Origin: Fusobacterium perfoetens
Lineage (GTDB): Bacteria; Fusobacteriota; Fusobacteriia; Fusobacteriales; Fusobacteriaceae
NCBI RefSeq assembly: GCF_021531595.1
Contig: NZ_JADYUD010000014.1
Coordinates: forward strand, 1-50,993
Direction: 5' to 3'
Length of the DNA stretch: 50,993 nt
The notes under the pieces were generated by a model that was not told the origin of the DNA, did not search any database, and worked only from the letters and a program-made list of their open reading frames with translations. The stretch's first letter is position 1. Each line of letters opens with the position of its first letter. Positions 42,772 to 50,918 of this stretch are shown here, in pieces. A program made the position numbers and the translations under genes.

Positions 42772-43320
42772 TTAGAATGTAGGCGGTGTTACCACCCATA
42801 TAGCTTTTGTTAATTTTTTACCATTATTTTTAAATCTATGATTTAATGATGATTTAAAATAAAAACTATCCCCTTCATTAAGAGTTGTAAGCTGATCTTC
42901 AATATATATATCCAAAGTTCCCTCTATTATATATATAAATTCTTCACCATTATGGTTAAAAAATCCTCTTCCACTCTCTCCTCCAGGTTTTATTTCATAC
43001 ATAATAGGTTCCATATTCTTCTCAATTTTTGAAGAAGTTAAAAGAGCTATTGATGTTTTTGAATCAATACTTTCTACATACTTTCTATCCTCTTTTTTAA
43101 TATGGAAAGAACCCAGAGATTCATCTTCCTCTTCAATAAGATAACTTACTTTTACTTCAAGATAATTAGCTATTTTTTTTAGATTTTCTATTGAAGGAGA
43201 TGCCTTTCCCTGCTCTATCTGAGATAGAAAACTTGCTGATAAATCTACCTTAGCAGCCAGTTCCCTCAAAGAAAAATCTTTCTCATTTCTCTTCTTTTTA
43301 ATTCTTTCTCCTATCGTCAT
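42772..43320 (-). CDS. XRE-family regulator with C-terminal cupin
   Basis: A 182-residue repressor-like protein. Residues 1-65 are an XRE HTH (GERIKKKRNEKDFSLRELAAKVDLSASFLSQIEQGKASPSIENLKKIA). Residues 105-180 are a cupin_2 domain with GEEFIYIIEGTLDIYIED and GDSFYFKSSLNHRF, a possible metal or ligand site. Such proteins control amine or amino-acid catabolism in other bacteria, but the ligand here is unknown. It lies between cinA (4 bp) and the DAK2-DegV gene (41 bp) in the same direction. GGAAG precedes the ATG. Confidence 0.9.
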   Translation of the reverse strand: MTIGERIKKKRNEKDFSLRELAAKVDLSASFLSQIEQGKASPSIENLKKIANYLEVKVSYLIEEEDESLGSFHIKKEDRKYVESIDSKTSIALLTSSKIEKNMEPIMYEIKPGGESGRGFFNHNGEEFIYIIEGTLDIYIEDQLTTLNEGDSFYFKSSLNHRFKNNGKKLTKAIWVVTPPTF

Positions 43321-43324
43321 CTGT

Positions 43325-44527
43325 TTACTTCCTTTTTAACATTTTATTTAAGCAGAATAAACTATGTAGAACTGCTCTTTCTCTAATTTTCCTTCTGGAA
43401 CCTTTAAAGATTTTTTTCTCAATCTGAATTTCTTTTCCGTTTCTTATTCCCATATATACAAGACCTACTGGTTTTTCTTCTGTTCCTCCCAAAGGTCCTG
43501 CTATTCCTGTAACAGATATTCCTGTATCAGTTGTAAGACCTAAAACCATTTCTCTTGCAGTTTCTTCACTCACTGCCCCATAATTTTCAAGAGTTTCTTT
43601 TTTTACTCCCAGCCTTTTTATTTTAGCATCATTTGAATATGTTACTATTCCTTCCATAAATACTTCAGATGCCCCTGAAACATTTACAAAACTATCTGCA
43701 AGAAGTCCACCTGTACATGACTCAGCTACGGAAAGTGTCTTTTTTTCTTCTTTTAATCTTTTTATTATAAGTGTTTCAAGTCTATCGGAATCTTCTCCGA
43801 AAATATTGTCGCCTACTCTATTATATATCTTTTCAACGATTTTTTCCACTATGTTTTTATTACTCAATTTACTTTGCAATCTTACTATTATTCCAAAATC
43901 TTTTACAAGAAATTCATATTCTATTCCTTTTTCGGTAAAAATATCGCTTATCAGGCTATCTAGATGGGATTCTGCAATTCCATAAGTTATTAAATCTTTT
44001 ATAAAAATTTCATCTGATTTTAATTTTTTTTCTTCTGAATACCATTTTAAAAATTTTGGAAACATATCATAAAGTTCTATTGGCACACCTGGGAAGCACA
44101 CTATTCCATCAATATAAACAGCTGGTGCCATTCCTGCTCCATTCTTAAATGTAACTGCTCCCTCTGGTTTTTCAACTTCTTTTATATTATTTGATATAAA
44201 CTTTAAATTTCTTTCTCTGAACTTTTCTTTAAGTTCTAAAAGTTCTTCTTCATCAACAACTATTTTTTTATTTAAATATTTTGCAACAGCATCTTTTGTT
44301 ATGTCATCTATTGTAGGCCCAAGACCTCCTGAAGTTATAATAAGATCACAATTTTTTCTTCCAAATTCAATAGCTTTTATTATATCTTCAATATCATCTT
44401 TTACGGTCATTTTTGAGTAAATTTCTATTCCATATTTATTAAGTTCCTCTGCCATGTAAAGACTATTTGTATCAATCATGCCCCCATTTAAAAGTTCTGT
44501 TCCAATCAAAATAAGCATTGCTTTCAT
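43325..44527 (-). CDS. cinA: CinA-family nicotinamide-nucleotide amidase
   Basis: A 400-residue protein of the competence/damage-inducible CinA family. The N-terminal MoaB/MogA-like domain has IGTELLNGGMIDTNSLYMAEEL and TSGGLGPTIDDITKDAVA; the C-terminal PncC amidase domain has SVAESCTGGLLADSFVNVSGASEVFMEGIVTYSNDAK and GISVTGIAGPLGGTEEKPVGLVY. It recycles NMN to NaMN in NAD metabolism and clears ADP-ribose. GAGGAG precedes the ATG. A repeat-rich gap separates it from pgpA. Confidence 0.95.
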   Translation of the reverse strand: MKAMLILIGTELLNGGMIDTNSLYMAEELNKYGIEIYSKMTVKDDIEDIIKAIEFGRKNCDLIITSGGLGPTIDDITKDAVAKYLNKKIVVDEEELLELKEKFRERNLKFISNNIKEVEKPEGAVTFKNGAGMAPAVYIDGIVCFPGVPIELYDMFPKFLKWYSEEKKLKSDEIFIKDLITYGIAESHLDSLISDIFTEKGIEYEFLVKDFGIIVRLQSKLSNKNIVEKIVEKIYNRVGDNIFGEDSDRLETLIIKRLKEEKKTLSVAESCTGGLLADSFVNVSGASEVFMEGIVTYSNDAKIKRLGVKKETLENYGAVSEETAREMVLGLTTDTGISVTGIAGPLGGTEEKPVGLVYMGIRNGKEIQIEKKIFKGSRRKIRERAVLHSLFCLNKMLKRK

Positions 44528-44559
44528 TTTAATTTCTCCTCAAAATGTCTATTTTATCC

Positions 44560-44778
44560 CTGCATTAAAAACATTTTATCCTTATTTTCATATATTTTTC
44601 CTGCATTGAAAAATAATTTGTAATTAATGCAGTGAACAAAGCTTAAAAATTCATATGTCTGAGGGTAAAACCCGAGTTTATGAATTTTAGCTTTGAGAAC
44701 AAAATTAATAAAATTATTTTTCGTAGCAGGACAGGTTTCTTTTGGTTACTTTTCTTTGCTTGTACAAAGAAAAGTAAC
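44560..44778. repeat. Gene-free repeat element between pgpA and cinA
   Basis: About 220 bp holding three inverted repeats. An outer GCATTGAAAAATAATTTG / TAATTAATGCA-type pair lies near 44603-44632. A strong hairpin AAAGCTTAAAAATTCATA / TATGAATTTTAGCTTT (44638-44655, 44679-44694) has GGGTAAAACCC in its loop. A terminator-type stem GTTACTTTTCTTTG / CAAAGAAAAGTAAC (44745-44758, 44765-44778) follows directly after the pgpA stop on the minus strand. No coding frame is supported. It looks like a dispersed repeat. Confidence 0.72.
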
Positions 44779-44782
44779 TAAT

Positions 44783-45286
44783 TTACCTATAAAATAAAAA
44801 TGTCCATATACATGCAAGAAGAAAATTTCCTATTATTCCTGCAAGAAAATCATCTATTACAACTCCAACACCATGTCCCATAAATTGAGATTTATATATT
44901 GGTCCTGGTTTTGTAATATCAAAAAATCTAAAAATTACAAAAGCAAGTCCTACTGCTGTAAGTGTCTGAAACCATCCTACAGGATTTATTAAAAACAGTG
45001 TTGTAAGATATCCTAAAACTTCATCTATTACAACATTTTGAGGATCTTTCTTATGATAAATTTCTCTTTCACATATATCTGAAACATAAACAGCTACAAC
45101 AAAGAATGTCATAAGGAACATAAAATAAAATGAATTGTAAAGCATATAATTAGGGAATAGTTTTCTCAAAAGAAGCAAAGCTATATAAATCGGAATTCCC
45201 CCAAGTGTTCCAAAAGTTCCAGGTGCTTTAGGCATATCTCCCAGCCCAAAACATGTTGCTAGATTTTTTACTAAAGATTTTTTCAT
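44783..45286 (-). CDS. pgpA: Phosphatidylglycerophosphatase A
   Basis: A 167-residue inner-membrane lipid phosphatase making phosphatidylglycerol from PGP. The family signature GLGDMPKAPGTFGTLGGIPIY is at residues 15-35, and DPQNVVIDEVLGYLTTLFL and DDFLAGI near 150 supply acidic metal ligands. Four hydrophobic helices. The start codon shares its first A with the U32 stop (TAATG), so translation is coupled. Confidence 0.95.
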   Translation of the reverse strand: MKKSLVKNLATCFGLGDMPKAPGTFGTLGGIPIYIALLLLRKLFPNYMLYNSFYFMFLMTFFVVAVYVSDICEREIYHKKDPQNVVIDEVLGYLTTLFLINPVGWFQTLTAVGLAFVIFRFFDITKPGPIYKSQFMGHGVGVVIDDFLAGIIGNFLLACIWTFLFYR

Positions 45287-47451
45287 TAAAATACACCTCT
45301 TTCATAATTATAAGGACTGTATGCATTTTCTTTTTTATCAATATTCTTAATAAGGAATCTTATTTCTTCTTCTGTTTCATCAAGAAGTTCTATTACAACT
45401 TCATCTATTCCTATTTTTCCAAGTCTTTTAACCTGACTTAGAATATTAAGTGGTTTTTCAAAATAAATTTCATCATTTCCTAATTCATTTTTACGGATTA
45501 CAAACTTATCTCCCTGTTCATTTGTAATAATCTCACCATTTTTAAAAACAGGAAGCTCTAGATACATCCCTTTTAACTTACTATATCCTAAAAGTGCTTT
45601 CCTTACAGGAACTTTCCCTATATTTTCTATCTGCTCAAAGCTAAGTTCTGGAGTTATTATAACTGTTTTAACATTAGGAATTTTTGAATATTCATTAAGT
45701 GAATAAATATTTCCAACATTAAGATTCCATCCTACAGTAACATCTCTATTTTTATTTTTTAAAACCTGATAAAGATTAACTGCAAGTTCACTGTTTAAAT
45801 CCATCTTTTCTAAATTATTTTCTCTTGCAATATCAAATCCTCTTTTATAAATTTTCTTTATTCCAAGTTCTCTTACAATTTTTTCTTGTATATCATTTGT
45901 TACCATAACAGATACTTCGCAATGTTTAAGCTCATCTTTTTCAATCGGTATTCTGAAGATTTCTGTCGTTTTTAAATTTCTTCTATGACTTTCCACAAGC
46001 TTTATTCTAAGTTCTTCAAGAGCATCTCTTCTAAGCTGCTTTAAAAGAGAAAGAGGAATAAAAATATTATTGTCTATATACACATTACATTCTTTTACTT
46101 TGAATACTGTATCTCCTGTTTCTGAAAGTTTTTCAATTATATTTTCTTTTTCTGCACCTCTTTTAGCTGCTTTTTCTATTAAGCTTTCTCCTTTTATTGT
46201 AACAACTATTTTTTTTCCTTGATTATTTACTGCAGAAACTTTTAATAGAGGATATTCTCCCTCTCTTCCTATGAATTCCATAGAAATCTCTTTTTTCTTA
46301 CTGCTGTTCTTTAGTTTTGATTCTATATCATCATTTACTTCTTTGTCATAATTTTTAAAAACATACTTTGCACCTTTAGGAGCATTTATTAAAATTATTC
46401 TGTCTCCTTTTTCAGCAGTTTTAAATTTTTCTTTTCTATTTTTCTTTTCTATTCTGTTAATATAATCTCCACCAAGAGTTTCATAATCTTTTGAAAGATA
46501 AATTATACCATCTCCAAGCATAATATTTTCTTCAAGAGTAAGCTCTTTTCCTGAAATTATTCCTATAGGTTTCCCCATATTTGCTGGATAATTTCTATTC
46601 ATTACAGAGTCTCTTTTTTCATAAAAATATCCTTTTGAATAGCCTCTATTAAATATTGAAGAAACTCTTTCTTCTGCTTTTATGCCATTTATCAGATTTT
46701 TAAAATAATTAACAGCTTCAAAAACATAAGTTTTTTCTTTCATTCTTCCTTCAATTTTAATACTGTTAATCCCTATCTCTTTAAGCTTTTTTATCTCTTC
46801 ATATCCCATAAGCTGATCTTTAGGACTTAAAAGATATCCTGCATCTCCTTCTGAAGATGTATATATCTTTCTGCATGGCTGAGCACACATACCTCTGTTT
46901 CCACTTCTTCCCCCTATAAAACTGCTCATATAACAGTTTCCTGAGTAACATATACATAAAGCTCCTGAAACAAATATTTCAAGTTCTATTTCTGTGTTTT
47001 CTCTTATTTTTTTTATTTCTTCAAAACTCATTTCACGGGGAAGAACAACTCTTTTAAATCCTAACTTTCTTAAATATTCAGCTTCTACATGATTAGCAAC
47101 TGTCATTTGAGTGCTTCCATGATAGTCTATATCTGGAAAGTTTTCTTTTAAAAATCTAAAATATCCTAAATCCTGTACTATTACAGCATCAAGTCCATGT
47201 TCATAAAGTGCTTTAAAATTTTGATATAAAAATTCTATCTCTACATTTTTCATTAAAGTATTAAGAGTAAGAAATATTCTTACACCTCTTTCATGGGCAT
47301 AATCAAGTGCTTGTTTAAATTCTTCAAGAATAAAATTTTCAGCATTTCTTCTTGCTCCAAATCCTTTAAGCCCCATATATATTTCATCAGCACCTGCATT
47401 TACTGCAGAATAAAATCTCTCCATATTTCCAGCGGGAGCAACTATTCTCAT
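45286..47451 (-). CDS. U32-family peptidase-like protein (RlhA/YhbU type, long form)
   Basis: A 721-residue cytosolic protein of the U32 family. The N-terminal TIM-barrel shows MRIVAPAGNMERFYSAVNAGADEIYMGL, and the conserved Cys-rich segment GALCICYSGNCYMSSFIGGRSGNRGMCAQPCR near residue 165-195. U32 members hydroxylate 23S rRNA or tRNA with prephenate, and the historical collagenase name is doubtful. The long C-terminal half with a second barrel-like domain is typical of the 700-residue form. AAGGAG precedes the ATG inside the coaE tail. Confidence 0.92.
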   Translation of the reverse strand: MRIVAPAGNMERFYSAVNAGADEIYMGLKGFGARRNAENFILEEFKQALDYAHERGVRIFLTLNTLMKNVEIEFLYQNFKALYEHGLDAVIVQDLGYFRFLKENFPDIDYHGSTQMTVANHVEAEYLRKLGFKRVVLPREMSFEEIKKIRENTEIELEIFVSGALCICYSGNCYMSSFIGGRSGNRGMCAQPCRKIYTSSEGDAGYLLSPKDQLMGYEEIKKLKEIGINSIKIEGRMKEKTYVFEAVNYFKNLINGIKAEERVSSIFNRGYSKGYFYEKRDSVMNRNYPANMGKPIGIISGKELTLEENIMLGDGIIYLSKDYETLGGDYINRIEKKNRKEKFKTAEKGDRIILINAPKGAKYVFKNYDKEVNDDIESKLKNSSKKKEISMEFIGREGEYPLLKVSAVNNQGKKIVVTIKGESLIEKAAKRGAEKENIIEKLSETGDTVFKVKECNVYIDNNIFIPLSLLKQLRRDALEELRIKLVESHRRNLKTTEIFRIPIEKDELKHCEVSVMVTNDIQEKIVRELGIKKIYKRGFDIARENNLEKMDLNSELAVNLYQVLKNKNRDVTVGWNLNVGNIYSLNEYSKIPNVKTVIITPELSFEQIENIGKVPVRKALLGYSKLKGMYLELPVFKNGEIITNEQGDKFVIRKNELGNDEIYFEKPLNILSQVKRLGKIGIDEVVIELLDETEEEIRFLIKNIDKKENAYSPYNYERGVF

Positions 47452-47453
47452 AA

Positions 47454-48041
47454 TTATTTTTCTCCTTTTAATTCTCTATAAATAGTTTCTGATTTTTCTC
47501 TTAAATCCTCAAGTGTCCCGTTATTCTCAAGGTGAATTTGAGATTTATTTAATTTTTCTTCAAGACTCATCTGAGAATTTATAATTTTTTCAGCCAATTC
47601 CTCTGTAATTCCATCTCTTTCTAACATTCTTTTTATCTGGATTTTTTTATCTGTAAAAACAAGAATTATTTTATCACACATTTTATCCATTCCAGACTCA
47701 AATAATAGAGGAACATCAAATATTATTATATCATTTTTACTTTTATTTTCCTTTATTTTTTTAAACTCCTCCATTACTTTAGGATGAATTAAATCATTTA
47801 ATTTTTTTAATTTTTCTTTATTATTGAAAACTATCTCTTTTATTTTTAATCTATCTATTTTTCCTTCACTATTTATTACTTCTTTTCCAAAAATATTTCC
47901 TATCTCTTTTACAACATCTTCTCTTTCAGAAATTTCTTTGGCTTTTATATCTGCATCTATAATTTCTGCTCCCAATTCTCTGAAAATCTTACTCACAGTT
48001 GATTTTCCAGAAGCAATTCCTCCTGTAAGACCTATTATCAT
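47454..48041 (-). CDS. coaE: Dephospho-CoA kinase
   Basis: A 195-residue P-loop kinase for the last step of coenzyme A synthesis. Walker A GLTGGIASGKST near residues 5-16, the conserved IIDADIKAKEI, FDVPLLFESGMDKMCDKIILVFT, and Arg-rich lid MLERDG. Two ATGs lie six bases apart; the second (48041) has better spacing from AGGAAGG. It starts the run coaE-U32-pgpA. Confidence 0.95.
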   Translation of the reverse strand: MIIGLTGGIASGKSTVSKIFRELGAEIIDADIKAKEISEREDVVKEIGNIFGKEVINSEGKIDRLKIKEIVFNNKEKLKKLNDLIHPKVMEEFKKIKENKSKNDIIIFDVPLLFESGMDKMCDKIILVFTDKKIQIKRMLERDGITEELAEKIINSQMSLEEKLNKSQIHLENNGTLEDLREKSETIYRELKGEK

Positions 48042-48073
48042 CTTCATACCTTCCTGTTATTTTATTTTTATTT

Positions 48074-48102
48074 ATTTTAAGACTTTTTCCAAAGTTTTTC
48101 AA
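48074..48102 (-). promoter_or_regulatory. coaE-U32-pgpA promoter
   Basis: Minus-strand TTGAAA (48097-48102), 17 bp, TAAAAT (48074-48079), about 30 bp upstream of coaE. Confidence 0.55.
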
Positions 48103-48127
48103 TATTTTAATTTTCATTAAAAGAGAA

Positions 48128-48149
48128 AGGACGGCATTTCTGCCGTCCT
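48128..48149 (-). terminator. Terminator of the outer-membrane protein gene at 48.2 kb
   Basis: Perfect 9-bp stem AGGACGGCA / TGCCGTCCT with a 4-nt loop, the most GC-rich hairpin of the window, with U-rich sequence downstream on the minus strand. Confidence 0.88.
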
Positions 48150-48200
48150 CATTTATTAAGATTTAAAAGTTAGCTTTCTATTTATTTAAGATTTTTTAAA

Positions 48201-49142
48201 CTAGAATGTATATTTCCATCCTACTATAATATCTTGGAATCCTTCTTGTGAGTGATTATTTTTATCAGCTAGCCATGCTTTTTCTGTTGTATTTTCATAT
48301 GACCAGTCTCTGAATTCATATCCATATTTTCCATAAACATTTAAGTTTTCAGTAACTTGATAAGAAGCTCCTAAGTATATTCTATTTCTTCCAAAATCAT
48401 CAAACACTCTGTATCCTTTTTTTGTTCCATTTGCATTATCTTTATAATCAGCATCTGTATGTAAAGAAACTCTTGCTTCTGTTGTTATAGATAATTTTTC
48501 TCCTTTGTAAAGAGTTGCATAAGCTCTTATTTGATGTTCTAAATAAGATTCTTGTTCTCCTGCACTGATATCACCTATATATTTTATTCCATCCATGAAA
48601 TATCCAACTTTAAAAGGTCCATATTGAAGTCCAATAGGGAACCATTCCATTTCAAAATTGTCTGTTTGTCCTCCTGCTACTTGGTTTGTAGCTTGATACC
48701 AGAAATCCCCTGCTGACCATAAAATTCCATTGCTATAATCATATCTTAGAACATATCTGTCATAATCTTTTTGTCCTCTGTATCTTACTCCTAGTTTTAA
48801 ATTATCTGTTGTTTTTTTCCAAGCATCTAAAACTAATCTATGGTTATCTGAATGTATTCCATTATCAAAATCTACATTCCATTGTTTAGCTGCTGTTAAA
48901 CCAAATGTCCAATCCTCATATTTTAATCCAACTGTATTAAATAACCATGTATCATCAAAATCATCTGTTCCATTTGGATTTTCTATTTCAATTTCTTGTC
49001 CTACATGTGTCACTGTTAATTTTGGTTGTTCCTTAATTTCTTCAACAACTACAACTTCTTCTACTGTTGGAATTACTTCTTTTGCATAAGCAACTGAAGA
49101 TACAAGTGATAATGCTCCTAATAAAAGTAATGCTTTTCTCAT
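48201..49142 (-). CDS. Fusobacterial outer-membrane beta-barrel protein (copy 1)
   Basis: A 313-residue protein with a Sec signal peptide (residues 1-20, KALLLLGALSLVSSVAYA) then KEVIPTVEEVVVVEE, the short acidic Pro-Val-rich mature start seen in fusobacterial porin-like proteins. The body alternates polar and hydrophobic residues with many Tyr/Trp, and the C-terminus ends in WKYTF with the terminal aromatic that BAM recognises. A porin or adhesin-like barrel is likely; no specific substrate can be given. Paralogous to the gene at 49442. Upstream: its own promoter and a leader hairpin. Confidence 0.85.
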   Translation of the reverse strand: MRKALLLLGALSLVSSVAYAKEVIPTVEEVVVVEEIKEQPKLTVTHVGQEIEIENPNGTDDFDDTWLFNTVGLKYEDWTFGLTAAKQWNVDFDNGIHSDNHRLVLDAWKKTTDNLKLGVRYRGQKDYDRYVLRYDYSNGILWSAGDFWYQATNQVAGGQTDNFEMEWFPIGLQYGPFKVGYFMDGIKYIGDISAGEQESYLEHQIRAYATLYKGEKLSITTEARVSLHTDADYKDNANGTKKGYRVFDDFGRNRIYLGASYQVTENLNVYGKYGYEFRDWSYENTTEKAWLADKNNHSQEGFQDIIVGWKYTF

Positions 49143-49200
49143 AAATTACTTCCTCCTTAAAATAATTTCTCTTTCTTCAAAAAAAATCAATTCTTTCTTA

Positions 49201-49261
49201 ATGTTCGCGAGAACATATTTCCCTCATTCATTATGATACACGATTTTTATTTTTTTGTAAA
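49201..49261 (-). promoter_or_regulatory. Promoter and leader hairpin of the outer-membrane gene copy 1
   Basis: Minus-strand TTTACA (49256-49261), 17 bp, TATCAT (49233-49238). About 10 nt into the transcript lies a hairpin ATGTTC / GAACAT (49201-49216) with a TCGC loop. The ribosome-binding site AAGGAGG follows. The rest of 49262-49376 is A/T-rich without recognised features. Confidence 0.68.
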
Positions 49262-49383
49262 TAGTTTTTTCAGTTTTTTGTATTTTTTTTAATTTTTTAA
49301 TTCTCATACAGAACATTTTATATATAATAAAAATAATATATTTTTTAATAATCTTGGAGTTTTAAATGTTTAAAAAGCAAAAA

Positions 49384-49407
49384 AAGAGAGACTTAAAAGT
49401 CTCTCTT
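49384..49407 (-). terminator. Terminator of the outer-membrane gene copy 2
   Basis: Stem AAGAGAGACT / AGTCTCTCTT with a 4-nt loop, and seven U's on the minus strand, 35 bp after the stop. Confidence 0.88.
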
Positions 49408-49441
49408 AAAAATTTTATTATTTTTAATTTACTAGATTAAA

Positions 49442-50350
49442 CTAGAATGAATAAGTCCATCCAACACAGAATTCTCCATAATAATCGTCATGTTTTGCTT
49501 CTTTTTTGTCATGAGCTTCATATTTATTCCATTCATATTGATAATATCCATTGATAGATAAATTATCAGTTAATGCATAGTTTGCACCAAGAATAGCTAT
49601 ATGTCTGTTATTTTCATCCCAACCTTGTTTTTTCACATATTCTTGATCATGAGCAAATTGATATCTATATTGTCCATCTAAAGATAATTTTTCTCCATTA
49701 TAAATTGGGAAGAATACTCTTACTTGATGTAAAGCTTCTTCTTTCATATCCCAACCATCTTTTCCTTTTGGTTTATCAGAAGTTCCATTATATTTAGAAT
49801 ATTCAAAATAATATCCAACTTTAACTGGTCCATAAGAAACAGCTACTGGCATACCTTCAGCATAGAAATAATCATTAGCATCATTATTCATAAATTTATA
49901 ACCAGCCATTAAATTTCCAGAGAACATTCCATAGTTATATTTAACTCTTGCTAAATATCTATCAGAATCAGATTCTCCTCTCCAAATTGCTCCAACTGAG
50001 AAGTTTTCATAGTTTTTCCAGAAATCTAATTCCATTCTGTGTCCGTTTGAATGAATTCCATCATCTGTATCCATTGACCAAGCTTTTCTAGCCATTAATC
50101 CAAATGTCCAGTCTTCATATGCTAATCCAACAACATTGGCAAAATGAACTTTTTCTCCAATGTCTGCTCCACCAGAAGTGTTGTCAACTTCTATGTATTG
50201 TCCTATGTTTGTAACTGTTAATGCAGGTGCTGCAACTGGTGCTGCTTCTTCAACAACTACAACTTCTTCTACTGCAGGTACAACTTCTTTTGCATAAGCA
50301 ACTGAAGATACAAGTGATAATGCTCCTAATAAAAGTGCTAACTTTTTCAT
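49442..50350 (-). CDS. Fusobacterial outer-membrane beta-barrel protein (copy 2)
   Basis: A 302-residue protein with signal peptide MKKLALLLGALSLVSSVAYA and mature start KEVVPAVEEVVVVEEAAPVAA, then beta-strand-rich sequence ending VGWTYSF with a terminal Phe. The frame opens upstream at 50404, but AAGGAGGAG is positioned before the ATG at 50350 and the following residues are the signal peptide, so that start is used. The signal-peptide DNA is nearly identical to copy 1. A 5' leader with two identical-loop hairpins precedes it. Confidence 0.87.
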   Translation of the reverse strand: MKKLALLLGALSLVSSVAYAKEVVPAVEEVVVVEEAAPVAAPALTVTNIGQYIEVDNTSGGADIGEKVHFANVVGLAYEDWTFGLMARKAWSMDTDDGIHSNGHRMELDFWKNYENFSVGAIWRGESDSDRYLARVKYNYGMFSGNLMAGYKFMNNDANDYFYAEGMPVAVSYGPVKVGYYFEYSKYNGTSDKPKGKDGWDMKEEALHQVRVFFPIYNGEKLSLDGQYRYQFAHDQEYVKKQGWDENNRHIAILGANYALTDNLSINGYYQYEWNKYEAHDKKEAKHDDYYGEFCVGWTYSF

Positions 50351-50389
50351 AATAAAATCTCCTCCTTGAATAAATTTCTCATTTAGATA

Positions 50390-50448
50390 ATTATGCTTTC
50401 TCAAGGCATAATATTTTTCTTATTCTCTTGTGCTTTCTCAAGGCACAA
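50390..50448 (-). promoter_or_regulatory. Two tandem hairpins with the same loop in the outer-membrane gene leader
   Basis: Hairpin A: stem ATTATGC (50390-50396) / GCATAAT (50406-50412). Hairpin B: stem TTGTGC (50428-50433) / GCACAA (50443-50448). In the RNA (minus strand) both loops are the same nine bases, CTTGAGAAA. The stems differ by one pair that covaries (A-T versus G-C), so the structure appears conserved. The first hairpin is about 40 nt upstream of the start codon. Confidence 0.8.
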
Positions 50449-50458
50449 TCATATTATC

Positions 50459-50487
50459 TTTATAACTCATTTTTTGTATTTTGTAAA
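50459..50487 (-). promoter_or_regulatory. Promoter of the outer-membrane gene copy 2
   Basis: Minus-strand TTTACA (50482-50487), 17 bp, TATAAA (50459-50464). Transcription starts about 50452, so the double-hairpin begins at the 5' end of the RNA. Confidence 0.75.
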
Positions 50488-50809
50488 TACTTTTTAAAAA
50501 ATTATTTTTTTTGATCTATTTCCATATATTTTTTTATCTTTTTTTCTATTTCCGTACTCAAAAAAATTCCCAAATTTGAAATTATATCCATTTTCTGTAA
50601 AGCAGAAAATCAATTTTAAAGCCTGTTTAAGATTAATTGTATTTTTAAAAGTAAATTTTATACTTTATTTTTAATATTTTTTAGTCCTGTTTTAATATTT
50701 TTATTACTGAATTAAAACTATTTTTTTGAAATTTTATATAAAAATTTTGTTCAAATTATCTTCTTTTTTCTAAAATTCTTTATTTTTTTATAAATAAAAA
50801 AAGGTTGTT
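50488..50809. other. AT-rich gene-free stretch
   Basis: About 320 bp of A/T-rich sequence with no supported coding frame. The only notable structure is a small stem TTTTCTG/CAGAAAA near 50592-50609. Confidence 0.55.
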
Positions 50810-50905
50810 GCATTTCTTAATCTATAAAAACAAAATTTTATATTATGAAAATATTTTCCATATCTTAAAATTTTATTTTTATAAATTTGCAACAATCCCT
50901 TATTT
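50806..50905 (-). terminator. Large nested-hairpin terminator of the rRNA operon
   Basis: Outer arms GGTTGTTGCA (about 50812-50821) and TGCAACAATCC pair on the minus strand, enclosing an A/T-rich middle stem with AAAACAAAATTTTAT / TAAAATTTTATTTTTATA, and ending in seven U's. It lies just downstream of the 5S gene and shares its middle sequence with the 10.0-10.3 kb element and its outer ends with the 23.5-kb terminator. Confidence 0.75.
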
Positions 50906-50918
50906 TTGTGCATAAAAA

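Noticed and set aside
50351-50404. Longer start for outer-membrane protein copy 2
   Set aside because: The extension would put 18 residues before the signal peptide and is contradicted by AAGGAGGAG before the ATG at 50350.
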